From NCBI RefSeq assembly GCF_030687835.1, contig NZ_CP117449.1:6387027-6451026 (forward strand): a stretch of DNA of 64,000 nt, in the 5' to 3' direction. The stretch is from Pseudomonas hefeiensis. GTDB taxonomy: Bacteria; Pseudomonadota; Gammaproteobacteria; Pseudomonadales; Pseudomonadaceae. The translations under genes and the position numbers were made by a program. The notes beneath the pieces are model-generated. The model did no database searches. It was not told the origin of the DNA and saw only the letters and a program-made list of their open reading frames with translations. Positions 1 through 9,406 of the stretch are shown one piece after another; positions within the stretch are counted from its first letter, which is position 1; each line of letters begins with the position of its first letter.

Positions 1-300
1 TTGATGGCGCTGTCGGGAGGCGAGCTGCAACGCGCCCTTCTCGCCCGCTTGAGTCTGACCGACGCACCGCTACTGTTGCTCGACGAACCCCACGCTGCCC
101 TCGACGAGCAAGGTCAGGCGCTATTGTGGAAGCACCTTCATGGCTGGCACGCCGAAGGCCGCACCCTGGTGGTGGTTTGTCATGACCTCGCTGCGGTGCG
201 CCAACATATTCCCCATACATTACTGGTCAGCCAGGCCGGCTGCACGCTGGGCCGCAGTGTCGATTTGATTACCCAACAACCCCTCACGCAGGTGGCCTGA
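1..300 (+). CDS. Metal ABC transporter ATP-binding protein (3' part only)
   Basis: This is the C-terminal 99 residues of an ABC ATPase; the gene begins outside the window. The signature motif LSGGELQRALLARL lies at about residues 4-17, followed by the Walker B segment LLLLDEP and the switch histidine in VVVCHDL. The Walker A part is missing because of the window edge. The stop codon overlaps the start of the next gene (TGATG), which is an ABC-3 family permease, and a periplasmic binding protein follows. By context it powers import of zinc or manganese across the inner membrane (ZnuC/TroB type). The metal cannot be fixed from the sequence. Confidence 0.9.
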   Translation: MMALSGGELQRALLARLSLTDAPLLLLDEPHAALDEQGQALLWKHLHGWHAEGRTLVVVCHDLAAVRQHIPHTLLVSQAGCTLGRSVDLITQQPLTQVA

Positions 301-1166
301 TGCTCACGGCCACCCACCTCTGGCTACCCTTTCAGGAATTTGTCTTCATGCGCCGGGCACTACTGGGCGGCCTGGTATTGGCGTGCAGCACGGCACCGCT
401 TGGAGTGTTTTTGATTCTGCGACGGATGAGTCTGATCGGCGACGCCGTTGCTCACGGCATCTTGCCCGGAGCAGCCCTGGGTTTCTGGTTCGCCGGGCTG
501 AGCTTGCCAGCCCTGACGCTGGGCGGCCTCGGTGCAGGCTTGAGCATGGCCGGGTTGGCCGCCTGGATTACCCGTCGCACCGGCCTGCGGGAAGACGCCA
601 GCCTGGCGGCGATATATCCCATTTCCCTGGCCGCCGGCGTGCTGATTCTCGGTATGGCCGGCAAACGCCTGGACTTGCTTCACCTGTTGTTCGGCTCCGC
701 ACTGGCGGTAGATGGCCCGACGCTCACCGGCATGCTCTGGGTTTCGGGGATCAGCCTGGTCGCGATGGCACTGATTTACCGACCGCTGTTGCTAGACACC
801 CTGGATCCTCTTTTCCTGCAAACCGTCAGCCGGCTAGGCCCTTTGGCCCATGGCGTGTTTCTGACCCTGGTCGTGTTGAACCTGGTCATCGGCTTCCAGG
901 CGATCGGCGCGCTGATGGTGGTAGGCCTGATGATGTTGCCTGCTGCTGCTTCACGATTCTGGAGCCGCCGCTTGCCGGTTCTGATGGGAGTCGCGGCGCT
1001 GCTTGGATCTCTATCGGTGTGGCTCGGCCTGCTGTTGTCATTCCACTTCTCGCTACCCAGCGGGCCGGCCATCGTACTGGTGGCAGGCGCGTTTTATCTG
1101 CTGTCCGTGGTATTCGGTCCGATGCACGGTTTGCTGCGCCGCCCGCCTTTACTCACATCCCAATGA
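300..1166 (+). CDS. Metal ABC transporter permease (ABC-3 / ZnuB-TroC family)
   Basis: The 288-residue product is a polytopic inner-membrane protein with about eight hydrophobic segments and the ABC-3 family pattern, including the segment LRRMSLIGDAVAHGILPG near residue 40 and GALMVVGLMMLPAAASRF near residue 203. It forms the channel of a zinc/manganese-type importer. Its ATG overlaps the stop of the ATPase gene by one base, and its TGA ends only 11 bases before the binding-protein start, so the three genes form one operon in the order ATPase-permease-binding protein. Confidence 0.92.
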   Translation: MLTATHLWLPFQEFVFMRRALLGGLVLACSTAPLGVFLILRRMSLIGDAVAHGILPGAALGFWFAGLSLPALTLGGLGAGLSMAGLAAWITRRTGLREDASLAAIYPISLAAGVLILGMAGKRLDLLHLLFGSALAVDGPTLTGMLWVSGISLVAMALIYRPLLLDTLDPLFLQTVSRLGPLAHGVFLTLVVLNLVIGFQAIGALMVVGLMMLPAAASRFWSRRLPVLMGVAALLGSLSVWLGLLLSFHFSLPSGPAIVLVAGAFYLLSVVFGPMHGLLRRPPLLTSQ

Positions 1167-1177
1167 GGTGTTTCCCC

Positions 1178-2053
1178 ATGCGCGTTCTGCTCGTGCTGTT
1201 CAGTCTGATGCTGTCCTTGTCCACATCTGCCGCCGAAAAGCTCCAGGTGGTGACCAGCTTCAGCATCCTTTCCGACATGACCCAAGAGGTCGGCGGCGAG
1301 CATATCCAGATCACCAACCTGGTCGGACCTGACGCTGATGCACACACCTACGAACCCTCGCCGGACGACGCCAAGGCGTTGCTCAGCGCCAAACTGATCA
1401 TCAAGAATGGTCTGGGTTTTGAACCGTGGCTGGATCGCCTAGTCACCAGTACCGAAACCAGCGCACCAGTGATCAGCGCCAGCCGCGGCGTTATTCCTCG
1501 TTCGCTGGATGAAGAGGGTGAGACCGTCCCCGACCCGCATGCCTGGCATAACCTGGCAAACGCCGAGTTGTTCGTCAGGAACATCACCAAGGCGCTGGAA
1601 ACCGCCGACCCGACCAACAAGGCCGACTACGAACGCAACAGTCAGGCGTATCTGAAAAAGATCTATGCACTGCTCGCCGAAGCCAAGGCGAAGCTCGCAG
1701 CGTTGCCACCAGGAAACCGCAAGATTGTGACGTCCCACGATGCTTTCGGTTATCTGGGCCAGGCCTATGGCATTGAGTTTATGGCGCCGCAGGGTCTGTC
1801 CACTGAACGGGAGCCCTCGGCCGCGGACGTCGCGGCGCTGATTACCCAGATACGCAAAGCGAAAGTAAAAGCCGTGTTCATGGAGAACATCAAGGACGCG
1901 CGCCTGCTCAAGCAGATAGCGGCTGAAAGCGGTGCGCACATCGGCGGCACGCTGTACTCCGATGCGCTCGCGGCCAGCGGACCGGCCAGTACCTTCATCG
2001 GTCTGTTTGAGTACAACCTGAATACTTTGTACGACGCGTTGAGCCGGCCATGA
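1178..2053 (+). CDS. Metal ABC transporter substrate-binding protein (TroA/ZnuA family)
   Basis: A 291-residue periplasmic metal-binding lipocalin-free TroA-fold protein with an N-terminal signal peptide (MRVLLVLFSLMLSLSTSAAE). Candidate metal ligands are His56 (in DAHTYEP), His121 (DPHAWH), His187 (VTSHDAFGY) and Asp262 (YSDAL), a His-His-His-Asp set as in zinc-binding TroA. There is no His-rich loop of the kind found in ZnuA of enterobacteria. I chose the ATG at 1178 because GAGG lies nine bases upstream and the signal peptide starts there; an in-frame ATG at 1163 overlaps the permease stop. Zinc is more likely than manganese given the third histidine, but this is inference. Confidence 0.9.
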   Translation: MRVLLVLFSLMLSLSTSAAEKLQVVTSFSILSDMTQEVGGEHIQITNLVGPDADAHTYEPSPDDAKALLSAKLIIKNGLGFEPWLDRLVTSTETSAPVISASRGVIPRSLDEEGETVPDPHAWHNLANAELFVRNITKALETADPTNKADYERNSQAYLKKIYALLAEAKAKLAALPPGNRKIVTSHDAFGYLGQAYGIEFMAPQGLSTEREPSAADVAALITQIRKAKVKAVFMENIKDARLLKQIAAESGAHIGGTLYSDALAASGPASTFIGLFEYNLNTLYDALSRP

Positions 2054-2077
2054 TTTGCCAGCGCCGTTGAACAAACT

Positions 2078-2128
2078 TCTGTGGCAGCAAAGCTTGCTCG
2101 CAATGCGCACGAGCCCTGCTGCCACAGA
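2078..2128. repeat. REP-like inverted repeat / hairpin
   Basis: Arms TCTGTGGCAGCA (2078-2089) and TGCTGCCACAGA (2117-2128) are perfectly complementary and enclose degenerate REP-like sequence (AGCTTGCTCGC). It sits between the convergent ends of the metal-binding protein gene and the DUF3617 gene and may act as a two-way terminator. Confidence 0.6.
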
Positions 2129-2158
2129 TCAACCCAACGATATACACCAGAAGGGGAT

Positions 2159-2680
2159 TCAAGCCCGCGGCTTGACCGTTCCGCAATCCTGCCCCAACCA
2201 CACGGCGCGAGTGTCCAGGCTGCCGTTCTGCTGAATACCGGTGGCGTTGAACGTGCCGTTTACCGTCGTAGTGAATTCCCGATCGCTCTGGAATGTCGCG
2301 ACCCCATTGCCTTGGGCCTTCGGACAACTGAAACGAAACTTCCACTGATTACCGGTGCGATCGGTGATCTGCTGCTTGCACCCAGATTGCGGATCTTGCA
2401 GCGGAATATCATTGGTCTGGACCTGCTCCGGAGTCAGGCATACCCGAATACCCTTTCCGCCCATGGTGATGCCCTGCTTTTCCAGCATCGCCCGTTGTTC
2501 TGGGGTTATCTGGTTTTGCAGTTGGCCAAGAATCAATTGCAGGTCCGGCAGATTCTGGTTGTCGACCTTCATATTGCTTGTAGTCAGTTCCCATAAACCT
2601 GGTTGAAGCATCTGCGCCTGAGCCGCCACAGAAACCGACAAACCCACCGTCAGGGCCAAACCCAGCAGACAAACTTTCAT
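2159..2680 (-). CDS. DUF3617 family periplasmic protein
   Basis: A product of 173 residues with a clear signal peptide (MKVCLLGLALTVGLSVSVAAQAQ) followed by the DUF3617 pattern LQPGLWELTTSNMKV, two late cysteines typical of the family and a C-terminal beta-rich part. The function of the family is unknown; members are small exported proteins of proteobacteria. The ATG at 2680 is preceded by GGAG at eight bases; GTG codons further upstream in frame are less well placed. It stands alone, convergent with the metal transporter genes and divergent from cls. Confidence 0.82.
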   Translation of the reverse strand: MKVCLLGLALTVGLSVSVAAQAQMLQPGLWELTTSNMKVDNQNLPDLQLILGQLQNQITPEQRAMLEKQGITMGGKGIRVCLTPEQVQTNDIPLQDPQSGCKQQITDRTGNQWKFRFSCPKAQGNGVATFQSDREFTTTVNGTFNATGIQQNGSLDTRAVWLGQDCGTVKPRA

Positions 2681-2821
2681 CACAAGCACTCCAGAGGACA
2701 GGTGGCCGTTAGACGTCGCCTACAAGCTTCGGTTCAGGCTCGACAGGCGTGAATTAAATAGCGACATCCGCCGTGGAACATGGTCTGTTAAGCATTGAAA
2801 CTTCAGGAGCAAGGCTGCCCC

Positions 2822-4261
2822 ATGGATTACTTCGGCCCGCATGTTTTCGGTTACCTGATCGCACTGCTTCACACTTTGGGTTCCATCGCTGCCGTTCACG
2901 CGGTGCTGACGGTACGGACCGCTCAGGGTTCCATCGCCTGGGCCCTGTCGTTGGTATTTATCCCCTACCTGACGTTGATTCCCTACCTGGTTTTCGGCCG
3001 TAGTACGTTCGACGGCTATATCAAGGCGCGCCGGCAAGCCAACGAAGAAATGCGCAAAGCCGTCTCCGAGCTGAACTGGCGGCCATGGGTAGAAGAAGCC
3101 CTCACCGCCCGCGCCTCTCAGGCCTACGCCTCGCTACGGGCGATGCCCAAGCTGGGGCGCACGCCGTGCCTGGCGAACAACCAGGTACGATTGCTCATCA
3201 ATGGCTTTGCCACATTCGAGGCGATTTTCGAGGCCATTGATAACGCCCGCCAAGCTGTGCTGATTCAGTTTTTCATCATCCACGACGACCGCCTCGGTCA
3301 ACGTCTGAAAACGCTGCTCTTGAAGAAAGCCGCCGAAGGTGTCGCGGTGTATCTCCTGTACGACCGCATTGGCAGCCATTCCCTGCCCCACCGCTACGTC
3401 CAGGCGCTGCGCGATGGCGGCGTCCATGTCAAAGCGTTCGCCACCCGTAGCGGCTGGCTCAACCGATTCCAGGTCAACTTTCGCAACCACCGCAAAATCG
3501 TCGCGGTGGACGGCGTCTTGGGCTTTGTCGGCGGGCATAACGTGGGCGATGAATACATGGGTGAAAAGCCGCCCTTGGCGCCGTGGCGCGATACCCATGT
3601 GGAAGTACGCGGGCCCGTCGTGGCGAGCATGCAAGAGTCGTTTGCCGAAGACTGGTTCTGGGCGGACCGTTCATTGCCACCGCTTATCCTGCCGGACACG
3701 TACCCTGACGACGGTGTGCTTTGCCAGTTGCTGGCCAGCGGCCCGGCCGACGCCTACGAAACCTGCTCATTGTTTTTTGTCGAGGCGATCCATGCGGCCA
3801 GCGAGCGAGTCTGGATCACCACGCCATACTTCATCCCTGACGAAGCGGTATTCGCTGCGTTGCGTCTGGCGGTATTGCGTGAGGTGGACGTGCGCATCTT
3901 GCTGCCTTCACGACCGGACCATAAGGTCGTCTACGCGGCGTCGAGCCTGTACGCGTTCGAAGCAGTACGGGCCGGGGTACGGGTGTTTCGTTATGAGCCG
4001 GGTTTTCTGCATCAGAAAGTCGTGCTAATTGACCGTGAAACCAGCGCCATCGGCAGCGCCAACCTGGACAATCGTTCGTTCCGGCTCAATTTCGAGGTGA
4101 TGTTACTGACCGTGGATATCTTGTTCGCCACTGAGGTCGAGCAGATGCTCGAGAACGACTTCGCCCAAGCGCTGGAAATCGACAAACAGGAAAGCCGGGA
4201 GACCCACCGCCTGCAGAAGATCGGCATGCGGATCGCCCGGCTTATTTCCCCGATACTCTAA
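2822..4261 (+). CDS. cls: Cardiolipin synthase (ClsA type)
   Basis: A 479-residue phospholipase-D superfamily enzyme that condenses phosphatidylglycerol molecules to cardiolipin in the inner membrane. Two N-terminal hydrophobic segments (residues 5-25 and 35-55) are followed by two HKD motifs: HRKIVAVD starting at His223 and HQKVVLID starting at His397, the second followed by [10 protein letters not shown]. The length equals that of pseudomonad ClsA. I placed the start at the ATG at 2822 ([12 protein letters not shown]), which matches the family N-terminus; an ATG at 2795 is possible. It ends 15 bases before the end of the convergent cfa gene, so two lipid-modifying genes face each other. Confidence 0.95.
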   Translation: MDYFGPHVFGYLIALLHTLGSIAAVHAVLTVRTAQGSIAWALSLVFIPYLTLIPYLVFGRSTFDGYIKARRQANEEMRKAVSELNWRPWVEEALTARASQAYASLRAMPKLGRTPCLANNQVRLLINGFATFEAIFEAIDNARQAVLIQFFIIHDDRLGQRLKTLLLKKAAEGVAVYLLYDRIGSHSLPHRYVQALRDGGVHVKAFATRSGWLNRFQVNFRNHRKIVAVDGVLGFVGGHNVGDEYMGEKPPLAPWRDTHVEVRGPVVASMQESFAEDWFWADRSLPPLILPDTYPDDGVLCQLLASGPADAYETCSLFFVEAIHAASERVWITTPYFIPDEAVFAALRLAVLREVDVRILLPSRPDHKVVYAASSLYAFEAVRAGVRVFRYEPGFLHQKVVLIDRETSAIGSANLDNRSFRLNFEVMLLTVDILFATEVEQMLENDFAQALEIDKQESRETHRLQKIGMRIARLISPIL

Positions 4262-4276
4262 GCGGCTGACATCTGG

Positions 4277-5464
4277 TCAAGGGGTGTAGATGTCATCGCG
4301 AGTCCAAGGCAACTCATGGCTGCCATCGGCATGTGTTTTCACTGCCAGGATCTGGTGCAAATTGATCCAGCCCTTGGCGAATGCGTAGGCGCATCCGGCC
4401 AGATAAAGGCGCCAGATCCGTAACGCTTGCTCCGGCACTTCTTTGGCGGCCGCCTCAAGGTTATCTTCCAGTCGCTCACTCCAATGATCGAGCGTGCGAG
4501 CGTAATGCATACGCAGGCTTTCCACGTCGACAATCTCCAACCCCGCTTCGCTGATCTGGGCAGAAATCATCGACAGATGCGGCAGCTCGCCATTGGGGAA
4601 CACATATTTCTCAATGAATTCACCCGCGCCCCGTCCGACCGGGCGACCGTCAATGTGCTTGGCGGTGATGCCATGGTTCATCACCAAGCCACCCTCGCGA
4701 ACCGCACCGAATAGTGTTTTGCAGTACTGCTGAAGGTTGGCGTGGCCGACGTGCTCGAACATGCCGACGCTGATCACCTTATCGAAGCGGCCGTCCTGGG
4801 GCAGGTCCCGGTAGTCGAGCAACTGCAACTCCACTTGATCCTCCAGCCCCTGCGCCTTGACCCGCTCCCGAGCGAGGGTCAGTTGCGCCTGGCTGAGAGT
4901 AATGCCGAAGACCCTGACGCCGAACTCCTGGGCCGCGTAGCGGGCCAAACCACCCCATCCACAACCCACATCCAGCAGATAATCACCAGGCTGCAGACGC
5001 AGCTTTCGACACAAGTGGCGGAACTTGGCTTGCTGGGCTTGCTCAAGGGTTTCGCTGCCGGTCTCGAAATAGGCACAGGAATAAGCCATGTCACTGTCGA
5101 GCCATAGCTGATAGAACGCGTTGGAGAGGTCGTAATGATAGGAAATTGCCTTGGCGTCGGTTTCCTTATCGTGAACTGAACGCACCGGTTGATTCGCGCC
5201 ATCGTCCTCCACCAGTGCCTGACTCAGTTCATCGCAGACGCGAATGACTTCGTTGATCGAACCTTCGAGTTCCAGCTTGCCCTCTACAAACGCCGCCCCC
5301 AGCGCACTCAGGCTGGGGTGGGTGAATTGCGCGACCATTTGTGGGTCCTTGACCACGATCGTAACGCTGGGATCGGCACCCAACGTAAATTCATGGCCGT
5401 CCCAGAGCCGCAGCCGAAGCGGTAAATGCAGATTCTGTAAGGCCGGTGGAAGTTGCGCGAGCAT
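4277..5464 (-). CDS. cfa: Cyclopropane-fatty-acyl-phospholipid synthase family enzyme
   Basis: A 395-residue S-adenosylmethionine-dependent enzyme that adds a methylene bridge to cis double bonds of membrane phospholipid acyl chains. The SAM-binding motif LDVGCGWGG lies at residues 164-172, preceded by the family segment [15 protein letters not shown] (109-123), and there is the conserved GMFEHVG stretch. A ribosome site GGGGGA lies six bases before the ATG. The gene has its own upstream region with a 16-bp perfect palindrome 16 bases before the start codon. Pseudomonads carry more than one Cfa-like protein, so this may not be the main stationary-phase enzyme. Confidence 0.93.
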   Translation of the reverse strand: MLAQLPPALQNLHLPLRLRLWDGHEFTLGADPSVTIVVKDPQMVAQFTHPSLSALGAAFVEGKLELEGSINEVIRVCDELSQALVEDDGANQPVRSVHDKETDAKAISYHYDLSNAFYQLWLDSDMAYSCAYFETGSETLEQAQQAKFRHLCRKLRLQPGDYLLDVGCGWGGLARYAAQEFGVRVFGITLSQAQLTLARERVKAQGLEDQVELQLLDYRDLPQDGRFDKVISVGMFEHVGHANLQQYCKTLFGAVREGGLVMNHGITAKHIDGRPVGRGAGEFIEKYVFPNGELPHLSMISAQISEAGLEIVDVESLRMHYARTLDHWSERLEDNLEAAAKEVPEQALRIWRLYLAGCAYAFAKGWINLHQILAVKTHADGSHELPWTRDDIYTP

Positions 5465-5479
5465 GAGGTATCCCCCTTG

Positions 5480-5495
5480 TTTCAGACGTCTGAAA
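5480..5495. promoter_or_regulatory. Perfect 16-bp palindrome upstream of cfa (possible operator)
   Basis: TTTCAGACGTCTGAAA is a perfect inverted repeat that begins 16 bases upstream of the cfa start codon, within the leader or promoter. A site of this size and symmetry suits a dimeric repressor, but I do not recognise the cognate regulator and see none next to it. Confidence 0.4.
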
Positions 5496-5782
5496 TGAGG
5501 TTAGACCATCCTAGAAAAATAGCCGGCTATCGAATTTATAGCCTTTTTCTATCGCGGTACCCCACTCCTCCTTCTATGGGTCATTTTCAGCATTTAAATC
5601 TCTGGGGTGTGTTTGACCTGAATAAGGCCAGCCAACAAAAGACCGGCACCCTGAAAAAACCATTTGTTCCACGTGGAACCAAACTCAGCAACCAACCCAT
5701 CTCAACCCTGGCCCTTGACCGAGGTATTCGAAAACGCACACATTACGCTCATAATTTTCTCAAGCCGAGCGGGAGTGGAGCA
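5496..5782. other. cfa-lpdA intergenic region
   Basis: Divergent intergenic region of about 290 bases between cfa and the dihydrolipoyl dehydrogenase gene. It holds the parS site listed separately and AT-rich stretches near 5515-5560 that could carry promoters for both genes. I see no convincing small gene. Confidence 0.5.
5665..5680. promoter_or_regulatory. parS site (ParB-binding centromere sequence)
   Basis: The 16 bases TGTTCCACGTGGAACC contain the perfect 14-bp palindrome GTTCCACGTGGAAC that is the core of the Pseudomonas parS site, with one mismatch in the outermost base of the 16-bp consensus. The ParB that would load here is encoded about 49 kb to the right, and dnaA is about 58 kb away, which suits the known clustering of parS sites near oriC. 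No second perfect copy was found in the window. Confidence 0.88.
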
Positions 5783-7185
5783 ATGAGCAATTACGATGTA
5801 ATCATCCTGGGCGGCGGCCCCGGTGGGTATAACGCAGCGATTCGCGCTGGGCAGTTAGGCTTGAAGGCCGCCTGTGTCGAGGGCCGAGCCACCTTGGGCG
5901 GCACCTGCCTGAACGTCGGTTGCATGCCCTCCAAAGCGTTGCTCCATGCTTCGGAGCTGTATGAAGCGGCCATGGGAACGCAATTCGCCAATCTGGGCAT
6001 CGACGTCAGCCCCACCCTCAACCTTGCACAAATGATGAGGCAGAAAGATGAGAGCGTGGCGGGCCTGACCAAGGGTATCGAGTTTCTGTTTCGCAAGAAC
6101 AAGGTCGAATGGATCAAGGGCTGGGGCCATATCGACGGGCCCGGCAAAGTGACGGTCACCGGTGAAGACGGTGGCAAGACCACACTGAGCGCCAAGGACA
6201 TCGTCATCGCCACCGGTTCCGAGCCCACTCCCCTGCCGGGTGTGGAGATCGATAACCAGCGCATCCTCGACTCTCCACCGGTGCGTTGTCCCTAAGTGAC
6301 GTGCCGCGTCACCTGGTGGTGATCGGCGCGGGCGTCATCGGCCTCGAATTGGGTTCGGTCTGGCGGCGCCTGGGCGCCCAGGTTACGGTGGTGGAATACC
6401 TCGATCGTGTCTGTCCTGGTGTGGATGGCGAGGCCGGCAAGACCTTGCAACGGGCCCTGGGCAAACAAGGCATCCAGTTCAAACTGAGTTCCAAAGTCAC
6501 CGGCGCCACTTCCTCGGCCAGCGGTGTGCAATTGCAGGTTGAGCCTGCAGCGGGCGGCGAGACGCAGACCCTGGACGCGGATTATGTACTGGTCGCCATT
6601 GGCCGTCGGCCGTATACCCAAGGGCTGGGGCTTGAGAACGTCGGCCTCAGCACCGACAAACGCGGCCTGCTCGCCAATAAGGGCCACCGCACCGAAGCGC
6701 CCGGCGTGTGGGTGATCGGCGACGTGACATCCGGCCCGATGCTGGCCCACAAGGCAGAAGACGAGGCCATGGTCTGCATTGAACAGATCGTCGGCAAGGC
6801 CGGCGAGGTCAACTATGAGCTGATCCCAAACGTTATCTACACCCGTCCAGAACTGGCCAGCGTCGGCAAGACCGAGGAACAGCTCAAGGCTGAAGGCCGT
6901 GCCTACAAGGTCGGGAAGTTTCCGTTCACGGCCAACAGCCGGGCGAAGATCAACCACGAGACCGAAGGTTTCGCCAAAGTACTGGCTGATGAACGGACCG
7001 ACGAAATCCTCGGCGTACACCTGGTGGGGCCAAGCGTCAGCGAGATGATCGGGGAATACTGCGTCGCCATGGAGTTCAGTGCCTCGGCCCAGGACATCGC
7101 CCTGACCTGCCATCCACACCCTACCCGCTCGGAAGCCTTGCGCCAGGCGGCGATGAATGTCGAAGGGATGGCGACGCAGATGTAA
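5783..7185 (+). pseudogene. lpdA: Dihydrolipoyl dehydrogenase with 2-base frameshift
   Basis: This gene encodes a flavoprotein disulfide reductase of the E3 type. FAD site [10 protein letters not shown] (residues 10-19), redox-active Cys42 and Cys47 in TCLNVGC, NAD site GAGVIGLELGSVWRRLG, and the C-terminal HPHPTRSEAL with the catalytic His-Glu pair are all present. The frame changes at 6271-6276: the bases GACTCTCCACC carry two extra bases (CT/TC) relative to the expected Asp-Ser-Thr, giving a stop at 6295 after about 170 residues; the rest continues in the other frame from about 6286. It is not next to E1 or E2 genes, so it is a stand-alone copy. The indel may be real or a sequencing error. 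Confidence 0.85.
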
Positions 7186-7204
7186 TGCGTGAGTTTATCC
7201 ACAA

Positions 7205-7235
7205 CACGCTGGGAGCAAGGCTTGCTCCCAGCGTG
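7205..7235. terminator. Strong 15-bp hairpin between convergent genes
   Basis: CACGCTGGGAGCAAG (7205-7219) and its perfect complement at 7221-7235 form a 15-bp stem with a one-base centre. It lies between the end of lpdA and the end of the convergent exported-protein gene, so it probably terminates both. The GGGAGCAAG core also resembles the REP elements of this genome. Confidence 0.65.
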
Positions 7236-7255
7236 CCTGGATGTACAAACAACGC

Positions 7256-9406
7256 TTAGCGAGCCGGAATCCGGGCCTTGCGCTGGCGATGGCTGATCAG
7301 TCCCAGCCCCAGCGCTACCACCAGCAGGCCACCGGCTATTTGCAGCCAAACCTTATAGGGCCGCAACACCGAACGAATCGGCTCCAGCGCCTGGGTAACG
7401 TAGCGTTTGTCCGCGTTGCCAAAGTCAGGATAAGGGCAGTGGTGGCCAAAATCCCAGGCCCAGTCCACGTAAGGGCCGTGTTGCACGTAACGTTGATACA
7501 ACGCGCGTTGCTCCGCCAGGCTGGAGTTGTACCCCACCGCAGTACACAGCACCGCCGCAAACGCATGGCTGGTATGGGGCAGGTTATCGGCCGCCTGGCT
7601 CGCCAATGCCGTGGCGACAAAACGATAGTGATAACGCGCGTCCGGTTGCGCGGCACTGGCCTGCTGGCGTTGCCACTCGCCTTCAGTGATCAGCGGCCCA
7701 ACCTTCAGTTCAGCGGGCTCAAGGCTATAGTTACCGCCAAAGGTGGCGTAGTCCGGCGCCATCTCATAACCGAGCAGTTCCATACCCTTGGTACGTGCGA
7801 TCCAGGACGCATTGAAATACGCCTCGGCCCGCCGGGTGGGCCACCACCTGGACTCCGCCTCCTGGCGTAACTGCCCATAGGCTCGAGCCTGGTTCTGTAG
7901 TTCGACGTTGTCGAAGTAGTCCGGCGCCTCGTCGTAGCGTTCTTCTCGCAGCAAGCGGCGCCCCAGCAGATTGCGCAGGCTCGCGGCCACCGGCAGTTGC
8001 AGGTAATTGTCGCGATCCTGCTGGCTCAACGGCGGCACCGCCGGGACTTGAGCGTCGACGTATTGCTTGAGTTCGTCGACTGTCAGCACCCGCTCAGCGA
8101 CCGTGGCGGCGTCATACCAATAAAGGCTCTGGCTGCGGTAGAGCTGATCGAAGGCTTGGAGGTAATCGCCCCGTTGCAAGGCCAGGATTGCACTTTCGCC
8201 TTCGACCCGACACTTGGGTTGCACCGACTCGTAGTCCCAATCCGGCGTGCGTCGCTCGCCCCACGACTCGTCCTTTGGAAACGCCTGGGCGGCTTTGGCG
8301 TAAGCCGCTGCCGCGGCGCCTTTGTCACCGTCGCGCACCGCCAGTTTGGCACGCAGCCACCAGGCCAGCCCGCTATCCCCGGCTTTTCCAAGGAAGGCCT
8401 TGGCGGCGGCATAATCGCCTTGTTGATAATTCACCGCCGCCAGGCGGTCGGCATTCTCGAGGCTGTCACGGGTGCTGGCTTGCAGCAATTTGACCAGCCG
8501 TTTCTCGCCGGGCGGTTGTTCACCGAATGACCATCCGATACGGCTTAGCAACGAAGCGGTGATCAGTTGCTGCACCGCCTTGCCTTTGAGCAAGCGCATC
8601 AAGTGCTCGTCCGGCTGCTCGCTCAGGTCTCCAACCAGTTGTTTCAACGAACTGTAGCCAACCTCGGAGCCCAGCAGGTTCTGGCTGGCGTAGAGTTCAA
8701 TGGCATTGTTCCAATCGCCACGGGTATAGGCGACCCGGGCTTCTTCGCCGAGGCTGGCAACACCCAACTCCAACGGATCGCTGAAGCCACTGATGCTCAT
8801 CTGACGGGCCTGACGGAACGCCTCTTGAGCCTGGCCCAGCAATACTGCCGGTTCACCGCTGCCCGCCTCGCTACTCATGGCGAACAATGCTCGTCCCAGA
8901 GAATACGCGGCCCAGGTGCTACGCAGTCGGCGCTCGTCAGCGGGCAATGCCAGCAGTTGCTGAAACGCTTCGACGGCCCGCTGATGCTCGCCGACGTTGA
9001 AGGCCGCAGCGCCGATCGCATACAACCGCAGTTCGGCAGGCAGATTCGCCGCTTCAGTGGTGACCTGCTGGACGTCGGTCAGCCCCCGCACACGCTCCAC
9101 TACCGCTTGCTGCGGCGGGGTCAGGCCGAGCCGTTCGGCCTTGTTGCGTTGTTCGACGTAGGCAGGTAAATCACCGTAGCGATGATCCGGGTTGCCCGTC
9201 GCATCGGTGGCCGGCTTGAGCCCGGCAATGGCGTGGCCAAGGCGACTGATCTCGAAGCGAAAGCTGCCTTCGGGCAAATCCGCAAGCGATTGGCTGCGGT
9301 TATCCAACAGGCGCATCGGGAAATCCGGCCCGCAGGCCAGCACCTGGCCCACCGGCAGGCTGAGGCTCAGGCAGAGCAGGCGACTGGGCCACTTACGGGT
9401 GAACAT
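7256..9406 (-). CDS. Exported helical-repeat (TPR-like) protein, function unknown
   Basis: A large product of 716 residues with an N-terminal signal peptide (RKWPSRLLCLSLSLPVGQVLACGPDFP), a long helical body with several TPR-like stretches (for example around GEHQRAVEAFQQLLALP and QGDYAAAKAFLGKAG), and one C-terminal membrane segment (WLQIAGGLLVVALGLGLI) ending in basic residues. This predicts a periplasmic domain tethered to the inner membrane. The mature part starts with CGPDFP, so a lipoprotein-like cleavage is possible but the box is imperfect. GGAGG lies five bases before the ATG at 9406. Its start overlaps the end of the upstream DUF3142 gene by 14 bases, so the two are co-translated. 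I do not recognise a function. Confidence 0.75.
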   Translation of the reverse strand: MFTRKWPSRLLCLSLSLPVGQVLACGPDFPMRLLDNRSQSLADLPEGSFRFEISRLGHAIAGLKPATDATGNPDHRYGDLPAYVEQRNKAERLGLTPPQQAVVERVRGLTDVQQVTTEAANLPAELRLYAIGAAAFNVGEHQRAVEAFQQLLALPADERRLRSTWAAYSLGRALFAMSSEAGSGEPAVLLGQAQEAFRQARQMSISGFSDPLELGVASLGEEARVAYTRGDWNNAIELYASQNLLGSEVGYSSLKQLVGDLSEQPDEHLMRLLKGKAVQQLITASLLSRIGWSFGEQPPGEKRLVKLLQASTRDSLENADRLAAVNYQQGDYAAAKAFLGKAGDSGLAWWLRAKLAVRDGDKGAAAAAYAKAAQAFPKDESWGERRTPDWDYESVQPKCRVEGESAILALQRGDYLQAFDQLYRSQSLYWYDAATVAERVLTVDELKQYVDAQVPAVPPLSQQDRDNYLQLPVAASLRNLLGRRLLREERYDEAPDYFDNVELQNQARAYGQLRQEAESRWWPTRRAEAYFNASWIARTKGMELLGYEMAPDYATFGGNYSLEPAELKVGPLITEGEWQRQQASAAQPDARYHYRFVATALASQAADNLPHTSHAFAAVLCTAVGYNSSLAEQRALYQRYVQHGPYVDWAWDFGHHCPYPDFGNADKRYVTQALEPIRSVLRPYKVWLQIAGGLLVVALGLGLISHRQRKARIPAR

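Noticed and set aside
383..1177. N-terminal extension of the metal-binding protein frame across the permease gene
   Set aside because: The region is the permease gene in another frame; the true start with signal peptide and ribosome site is at 1178.
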